From: an uncultured Saprospiraceae bacterium
GTDB taxonomy: Bacteria; Bacteroidota; Bacteroidia; Chitinophagales; Saprospiraceae
Direction of reading: 5' to 3'
Assembly: GCA_937924495.1 (NCBI GenBank)
Contig: CALDSS010000153.1
Span: 1-43,870, forward strand
Length of the DNA: 43,870 nt
The notes beneath the pieces are model-generated. The model did no database searches and had not been told where the DNA came from. It was given only the letters and a program-made list of their open reading frames with translations. This document shows positions 38,354 through 43,870 of this stretch, piece after piece (the first letter of the stretch is position 1; every line of letters starts with the position of its first letter). The translations under genes and the position numbers were made by a program.

Positions 38354-38427
38354 GGCCCGGTAGTTCAACTGGATAGAATTTCGGATTTCGGCTCCGAAGG
38401 TTGCAGGTTCGAACCCTGCCCGGGTCA
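38354..38427 (+). tRNA. tRNA-Arg (anticodon TCG)
   Basis: GGCCCGG/CCGGGTC acceptor stem, anticodon stem TCGGA-TTTCGGC-TCCGA, T-loop GGTTCGAACCC. Confidence 0.93.
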
Positions 38428-38434
38428 CTTAAAA

Positions 38435-38476
38435 AAGGGCTTAACTTATTACAAGTTGAGCCCTTTTCTTTTATTC
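38435..38476 (+). terminator. Intrinsic terminator downstream of tRNA-Arg
   Basis: AAGGGCTTAACTT ... AAGTTGAGCCCTT (one G-U) followed by TTCTTTT. Confidence 0.85.
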
Positions 38477-40867
38477 TTTTACCAATTTGAAAATGGCTTC
38501 AAAAATATCTTCCGAGTTAGGTTTGGAGAAATAATCTCCGTCCGAACCATACGGCGGCCGATGTGCTTTTGCACTGAGCGTCAATGGTTTAGCATCTAAC
38601 CAGTGATAGCCATTTTGCTCCTCCAAAACCTTTTGCATCATGTAGGCCGTTCCGCCTCCAGGCACATCTTCATCCACAAAAACGATACGATTTGTTTTCT
38701 TCAAGGATTCTACAATTTGTCCTTCCAGATCAAAAGGAAGCAATGTCTGCACATCAATCAATTCTACCGAAATTCCAGCTTCCGCCAACATTTCAATTGC
38801 TTTTTGAGCAATGCGAATACAGGAGCCGTAGGTCACTAAAGTTACATCAGTACCTTCTTGTAGCGTTTCTACCATTCCTAATGGCACAGTGAATTCACCT
38901 ATATTTTCAGGCATTTTTTCGCGTAAGCGATAGCCATTTAAACATTCAACAACAATTGCAGGGTCATCACTTCGCATCAAAGTATTGTACATCCCAGCTG
39001 CCTGCGTCATATTTCTTGGTACGCAAAGATACATTCCTCGTAAAGAGCCCAACATCATTTGCATCGGCGAACCAGCATGCCAGATTCCTTCCAACCGATG
39101 ACCTCTTGTTCTGATAATGGCAGGGGATTGTTGCAATCCTCCAGAGCGCCATCTCAAAGTGGCCAAATCATCTGTCAGCGGAGCGAGCCCATAAATCAAA
39201 TAGTCCAAATATTGAATTTCGGCAATTGGACGAAGACCTCTCATCCCCATTCCGATTGCTTGACCCATAATCGTCCATTCCCTGATTCCAGCATCGAAAA
39301 CACGATTTTTGCCGTACTTCTTCTGCATGCCCATAAGCCCTTGATTCACGTCGCCGATATTTCCGACATCTTCCCCAAAAGCATGTAAGCCTGGATATTT
39401 TGAAAGTAGATGGTCAAAATTAGAGTTCAAAATCTGATACCCTGGTTTCATGTCAGCTTCCGCTGAAAATTGAGGCGGAATGATAGGAACTTTCAGAGCC
39501 GATTTATCAGAATTACTGTAAAGGTGAGCCTCGTATTTCTGATTGCCTTCTGATATCTGAGAATCAATCCACGCTTTCAATTCCTCGGCAGATGAGTTGG
39601 AATTATTCATCAATTTGAAATACAATCGACGAGCATGCTCTAAAATCTCAGCAACAGTAGGGTTTATCAGTTTTTCTATTTTCTGAATCTCTTTTTTGAT
39701 GCTTTCATCTCCTGCAAACTCAACCGCAACCTTTTCGAGAATTGGTTTTAATCTATCGTATTCTTCATTGATGGTAGTTAAATAATTATCCCAAGCTCGT
39801 TTTTTAGAGTCGCGCGCAAATTGAATTGCACTTTTGTTGATAGTTTCTAACTCCTTTTTACTCGCAATTTTTTGAGAGACAATCCAATCACCAAATTTAG
39901 TAATACAATCAAAGTCTTTTTCCCACTGTAATCTTTCAGCGTTTTTGTAGCGCTCGTGAGAACCTGAGGTCGAATGCCCTTGAGGCTGAGTTACCTCATC
40001 CACGTGAATTAAACAAGGAACGTGCGTTTTTCTGGCTTTTGAAATGGCCTCTTTATAAGTGGCACGTAACCCCATGTAATCCCAAGCTTTTACTTTATAA
40101 ATGTCAATCCCATTGGTTCCTTTCTCAATCCTAAAACCTTCTAAAAGTGTTGAGATACTTCCTTTTGTAGTTTGATATTCTTTTGGAACAGAAATTCCAT
40201 ATCCATCATCCCAAACACAAACCACTAACGGAACTTGTTGAACAGCAGCGGCATTCATGGTTTCCCAGAAAGCACCTTCAGATGTACTTGCGTCACCGAT
40301 AGTAACAAAACAAACCTCATTTCCTTTTTCAGAAAAATTAGAGTTTTTAGCCAGATTTGCGTCATTTCGATAAATTTTGGATGCCAAAGCCAAACCAAGC
40401 CCACGAGCCATTTGACCTGCTGTAGAGGAAATATCCGAACTTACATTGTAGATTTCGTTATGGTTGGTCCACTCCCCATTCTCATCAACCGTTGGCGTTG
40501 CAAAGTGAGCGTTCATTTGCCTTCCTTTTGAAAAAGGGTCATTTTTCGCATCTGCGTATAATTGAGCAAAGAAATCTTCAATTTTGGAAACACCCAAGGC
40601 AAACATCAAAGTCTGATCCCGATAATAACCGGAGCGCCAATCTCCTTTTTGGTAATAATGAGCCAAGGCAGCTTGCGCTAATTCTTTACCATCCCCGAGA
40701 ATCCCAAATTTTGCTTTTCCAGTCAGAACCTCCTTTCTACCCATCAAACTCACCTCTCTGCTATAACAACAGATTCTATAATCTTCTAAAATTTCTTTCT
40801 TCAGTTTAGGGCTAATTTTTTTAGAGGGCGATTTCTTAGCAGTTTTCAAAGAAGAGGATTCAATCAT
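38471..40867 (-). CDS. 2-oxoacid dehydrogenase E1, fused alpha-beta (2-oxoisovalerate-type); start proposed at ATG 40867, track uses TTG 40894
   Basis: TPP motif GDASTSEGAFWETMNAAAVQQVPLVVCVWDDGYGIS; beta part FGEDVGNIGDVNQGLMGMQKKYGKNRVFDAGIREWTIMGQAIGMGMRGLRPIAEIQY; VTYGSCIRIAQKA. Confidence 0.93.
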   Translation of the reverse strand: MIESSSLKTAKKSPSKKISPKLKKEILEDYRICCYSREVSLMGRKEVLTGKAKFGILGDGKELAQAALAHYYQKGDWRSGYYRDQTLMFALGVSKIEDFFAQLYADAKNDPFSKGRQMNAHFATPTVDENGEWTNHNEIYNVSSDISSTAGQMARGLGLALASKIYRNDANLAKNSNFSEKGNEVCFVTIGDASTSEGAFWETMNAAAVQQVPLVVCVWDDGYGISVPKEYQTTKGSISTLLEGFRIEKGTNGIDIYKVKAWDYMGLRATYKEAISKARKTHVPCLIHVDEVTQPQGHSTSGSHERYKNAERLQWEKDFDCITKFGDWIVSQKIASKKELETINKSAIQFARDSKKRAWDNYLTTINEEYDRLKPILEKVAVEFAGDESIKKEIQKIEKLINPTVAEILEHARRLYFKLMNNSNSSAEELKAWIDSQISEGNQKYEAHLYSNSDKSALKVPIIPPQFSAEADMKPGYQILNSNFDHLLSKYPGLHAFGEDVGNIGDVNQGLMGMQKKYGKNRVFDAGIREWTIMGQAIGMGMRGLRPIAEIQYLDYLIYGLAPLTDDLATLRWRSGGLQQSPAIIRTRGHRLEGIWHAGSPMQMMLGSLRGMYLCVPRNMTQAAGMYNTLMRSDDPAIVVECLNGYRLREKMPENIGEFTVPLGMVETLQEGTDVTLVTYGSCIRIAQKAIEMLAEAGISVELIDVQTLLPFDLEGQIVESLKKTNRIVFVDEDVPGGGTAYMMQKVLEEQNGYHWLDAKPLTLSAKAHRPPYGSDGDYFSKPNSEDIFEAIFKLVKE

Positions 40868-40887
40868 AATTTTAGATTTTATTGGTA

Positions 40888-40908
40888 TTTCCAAAGTTTA
40901 TTTGGAAA
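40888..40908. promoter_or_regulatory. Candidate operator/5'UTR hairpin TTTCCAAA-gttta-TTTGGAAA
   Basis: 8-bp perfect inverted repeat, 5-nt spacer, just upstream of the proposed E1 ATG. Confidence 0.4.
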
Positions 40909-41046
40909 GGTTTTCTCATTCAGAATAATAATTCAAAATCGCATTTCCGTTCCCGTAAATTTACAAAATCTACCTGCTTGAAGGCAAAACTTGAGTGGAT
41001 TATTATTCAAATATTAAATTTAATCATGTATCCTTGACCAAAAATT

Positions 41047-41700
41047 TTGAGAATGAAAAAGCTGGTATTTTTAATAACAATTTTATTGGGTTTAGTTCAA
41101 TGCAGTCCCAAATTAATCCCTGTCCACAAAGAGCCTTTTCACCAACCCGTTTTCAAATCAAAAAATGCACGCATCTTGGACATCAGATTTCCGCCAGGAG
41201 ACACCTGCCTTTTCCATGAACATGTCAACAATTATTGTTATGTCATGCTTAAAGGTGGAAAATTAGCTACGCAAAGTCCAGGCAAAAAATTCAACTCATT
41301 TACGCTTCCAGATGCCTACACTGGTGGGGAATTTGAATTGCCTCATCAACCCAACGTGCATCGCATCGCCAACCTTGATTCTGACACTTTAAAATTTATG
41401 GCAATTGAAAATCTACGTCCAACAACTCACCCAATTTATAAATATCATGGTCATGAGTATCAGACTTTGATTGAAAACAATAAGGTTTTTAGGGTTGTAA
41501 AAATTGAATTGCCCGAAAATAGTCGGCATGATTTGAATTTCAACACGCCCACTCTACTAATCAATCGACATCAAAGACCTTTTATTTTAAATAATTCTCA
41601 AGTAAAAAAAGTTTGGGATTGGTGGGAAAATGGTGGTGAAATTTCAATTCAAAATTTACAAAAGGAGACCTTAGAAATACATGCGATTAGTTTAAAATAA
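41047..41700 (+). CDS. Cupin-like secreted lipoprotein
   Basis: Lipobox GLVQCSPK; RFPPGDTCLFHEHVNNYCYVMLKGG cupin-like motif. Confidence 0.6.
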   Translation: MRMKKLVFLITILLGLVQCSPKLIPVHKEPFHQPVFKSKNARILDIRFPPGDTCLFHEHVNNYCYVMLKGGKLATQSPGKKFNSFTLPDAYTGGEFELPHQPNVHRIANLDSDTLKFMAIENLRPTTHPIYKYHGHEYQTLIENNKVFRVVKIELPENSRHDLNFNTPTLLINRHQRPFILNNSQVKKVWDWWENGGEISIQNLQKETLEIHAISLK

Positions 41701-41713
41701 ACTGTTCTGATAA

Positions 41714-42790
41714 ATGAAAAAATTATTCAAAAACCTGAAGGTTGTAGAATTGGCAAGTGTACTTGCTGGCCCAGCAGTCGGGCTATTCTTCCGAGAGTTA
41801 GGAGCCAAAGTCATCAAAATTGAAAATAAAAAAACAGGAGGTGATGTCACTCGAATTTGGAAACTACCCTCCGAAAAAGCAGATAATCAATCCGCCTACT
41901 ATTCCAATGTCAATTGGAAAAAGAAGACACTCTTGTTGGATTTGAATGACAAAAAAGATTTCAAAAAAGCCTTAAAAAAAATTAAAACTGCGGATATCGT
42001 TATTTCTAATTTCAGAACTGAAAGCACCAAAAAATTAAACCTCGACTATAAATCAATCAAAAAAATAAACCCAAAAATCATCTATGGTTTAATCACAGGT
42101 TTTGGAGAGAACTCAACTCGACCTGCCTTTGACGTCGTTTTGCAAGCTGAAACTGGTTTTCTTTTCATGAATGGAAAACCTAAAGAATCTCCAGTCAAAA
42201 TGCCCGTTGCTTTGATAGATTTAATGGCTGCACATCAATTAAAAGAAGGGATTTTAGTAGCACTTTTAAAGAGAGAAAAAACTGGAAAGGGAAGCAAAGT
42301 TTCTGCGTCTCTTTATAAATCGGCCATCGCCTCGTTGGCCAATCAGGCTACCAACTGGTTGATGGTCAACCATATTCCTCAACCAATGGGAACCCAACAC
42401 CCCAATATTGCCCCGTATGGAGATATGTTTGAAACAAAAGACGGGAAACGAATTGTCTTGGCCATTGGGAATGAAAAGCAGTTCAACTCACTCTGCAATA
42501 CTTTGAAAATGAATACGTTAGCTGGGAATTCAAAATTTTCAACCAACAAGTCTCGTGTAAAAAACAGAGCCCAATTGAATGAGTTTTTAGCTAAAAAAAT
42601 AAGTGGACTTTCTTCCAAAAAATTGAGTACTCTCTTTTTGAATAATGACATTCCGTTTGGACAAGTCAAAAACATGCAAGAAGTTTTTGAAAATCCGATA
42701 GTTCAAGAAATGATTCTGGAGGAGCAACTTCCTACAGGTCAAATTACAAAAAGAGTCCGCTCTGCCGTTTTTAAAATTGAAGATGATTAG
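41714..42790 (+). CDS. CaiB/BaiF (class III) CoA-transferase
   Basis: LKVVELASVLAGPAVGLFFRELGAKVIKIENKKTGGDVTRIW; VALIDLMAAHQLKEGILVALLKREKTGKG. Confidence 0.92.
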   Translation: MKKLFKNLKVVELASVLAGPAVGLFFRELGAKVIKIENKKTGGDVTRIWKLPSEKADNQSAYYSNVNWKKKTLLLDLNDKKDFKKALKKIKTADIVISNFRTESTKKLNLDYKSIKKINPKIIYGLITGFGENSTRPAFDVVLQAETGFLFMNGKPKESPVKMPVALIDLMAAHQLKEGILVALLKREKTGKGSKVSASLYKSAIASLANQATNWLMVNHIPQPMGTQHPNIAPYGDMFETKDGKRIVLAIGNEKQFNSLCNTLKMNTLAGNSKFSTNKSRVKNRAQLNEFLAKKISGLSSKKLSTLFLNNDIPFGQVKNMQEVFENPIVQEMILEEQLPTGQITKRVRSAVFKIEDD

Positions 42791-42885
42791 AAGTGACATT
42801 TTTTAATTTAATTGCCAAGAAATCATCGAATGAGTAAATTAAAACAAATATCAATGAAAAGATTTTATTTTTAAATTAAAAGGAA

Positions 42886-42893
42886 TAACTTTG
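42886..42893 (+). promoter_or_regulatory. Bacteroidota-type -7 element TAACTTTG
   Basis: Exact TAnnTTTG 33 bp upstream of the 243-aa ORF. Confidence 0.42.
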
Positions 42894-42926
42894 TAAGCAG
42901 TTGAATAACAGTATTTTAAAATTGAA

Positions 42927-43658
42927 TTGATGAAAAAACAGGCCGTACAACGTAAACACAATTTTCCTGATGCAGATCTCTATATGATTTGCCTTGATAG
43001 TATTCGTTTGGCTTTGGAAGACCTAAAACAATTTCAAACTTATGGGTATGATGCCCTTCGTTTGAAAACATTCAAATCGAAGTGTGACCAGTTTAAGGAA
43101 TTGCCTGATGATGACGAGTTGTTGGGAGATCAAATGATTCTCACCGAGAAGAAAGCAGAGCGAGGAGAAGGATTAAAGGCTGCCATTAGAAGTTTAATGC
43201 TACGTGTAGGCACGAAGTATGGCAATCGCTCCGGTCGCTATCGAAAATTTGGTGCTTCAAAATTGGGTGATATGACGGATGCTCAATTAGTTTTCTGTGG
43301 GCGAAGAGTTGTTCGAGTAGCACGTCAGCAAATTGATTTTTTAGAAGATGTGGGTGTCAATGAAAATGTCCTGAGTCGTATTTCAACTGCTACTCAAGAA
43401 TTCGAAGCTTCAGTCAATCGTAAGTTAGATCGAGTATCTGACCGAGATATTGGTGTAGAGTTGCGTGTAATAAAAGGAAATGATATTTATGAAGAATTGG
43501 TGATTCTCTGTAATATTGGCAAAGATATATGGAGAGAGACTGATAAAAATCGGTACGAAAAGTATTGTTTGTACGAAAGTAACAATGACCAAAAATTGGC
43601 CAGAAAGACTGGTAAAACTTTGAAGAAAAAAGTAGTCAGAAAGAATAAACAAATGTAA
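42927..43658 (+). CDS. Hypothetical protein, 243 aa, no recognised family
   Basis: Long ORF with upstream promoter-like element and downstream terminator; basic C-terminal tail TGKTLKKKVVRKNKQM. Confidence 0.8.
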   Translation: MMKKQAVQRKHNFPDADLYMICLDSIRLALEDLKQFQTYGYDALRLKTFKSKCDQFKELPDDDELLGDQMILTEKKAERGEGLKAAIRSLMLRVGTKYGNRSGRYRKFGASKLGDMTDAQLVFCGRRVVRVARQQIDFLEDVGVNENVLSRISTATQEFEASVNRKLDRVSDRDIGVELRVIKGNDIYEELVILCNIGKDIWRETDKNRYEKYCLYESNNDQKLARKTGKTLKKKVVRKNKQM

Positions 43659-43669
43659 AAGGTAAAACC

Positions 43670-43739
43670 GGGTGGCAGTGGCATAAGGTTAATTGGCTAG
43701 GAATAAAAACCCTGAAGCCGTAGGCTGTCACCCTTTTTT
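43670..43739 (+). terminator. Elaborate terminator / candidate structured 3' RNA
   Basis: Outer stem GGGTGGCAG (43670-43678)/CTGTCACCC (43725-43733) then T6; inner stem GGCTAGG (43695-43701)/CCT-ga-AGCC (43711-43719). Confidence 0.7.
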
Positions 43740-43870
43740 GAGTTAATTGAGTTAATTGAGTTAATTGAGTTAATTGAGTTAATTGAGTTAATTGAGTTAA
43801 TTGAGTTAATTGAGTTAATTGAGTTAATTGAGTTAATTGAGTTAATTGAGTTAATTGAGTTAATTGAGTT
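43740..43870. repeat. 9-bp tandem repeat (GAGTTAATT), ~14.6 uninterrupted copies to the window end
   Basis: Directly read; every unit identical from 43740 to 43870. Confidence 0.98.

Noticed and set aside
43740-43870. CRISPR array
   Set aside because: Units are 9 bp, contiguous and without spacers; no cas genes in the window.

Overview
AT-rich Bacteroidota chromosome segment; domain content suggests a Saprospiraceae-like lineage, but this is not proven. The main accessory locus (1-12364) is a Pfa/PUFA-synthase-like iterative type I lipid synthase. On the minus strand it encodes KS-AT-ACP-ACP (6927-10859), a separate KR-DH protein (4393-6876), and a KS-CLF-AT protein that starts at 4316 and runs off the left edge. 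That last gene is missing from the ORF track because it has no stop in the window. A TetR regulator (minus) and a divergent Sfp-type phosphopantetheinyl transferase (plus) flank the cluster. The rest holds: a BamA/surface-antigen-like barrel, an NlpC/P60-fold protein whose catalytic Cys is replaced by Thr, PorP/SprF, a VTC-domain protein, rpsU, a DEAD-box helicase, an ECF sigma/anti-sigma/DUF4252 operon, a retropepsin-PDZ protein, a LacI regulator, a SusC/SusD pair, two tandem FG-GAP/ASPIC lipoproteins coupled to a glycosyltransferase, a DUF6580-like protein, a GNAT, a HisC-like aminotransferase, tRNA-Arg(TCG), a fused 2-oxoacid dehydrogenase E1, a cupin-like lipoprotein, a CaiB-type CoA-transferase and an orphan 243-aa protein. 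The right edge carries a terminator-like structured RNA candidate followed by a 9-bp tandem repeat (~14.6 copies) that reaches the window end. The strongest leads are the split PUFA-synthase-like architecture, the Cys-to-Thr NlpC/P60 protein, the triplicated anti-sigma module and the 3'-end RNA/tandem repeat.
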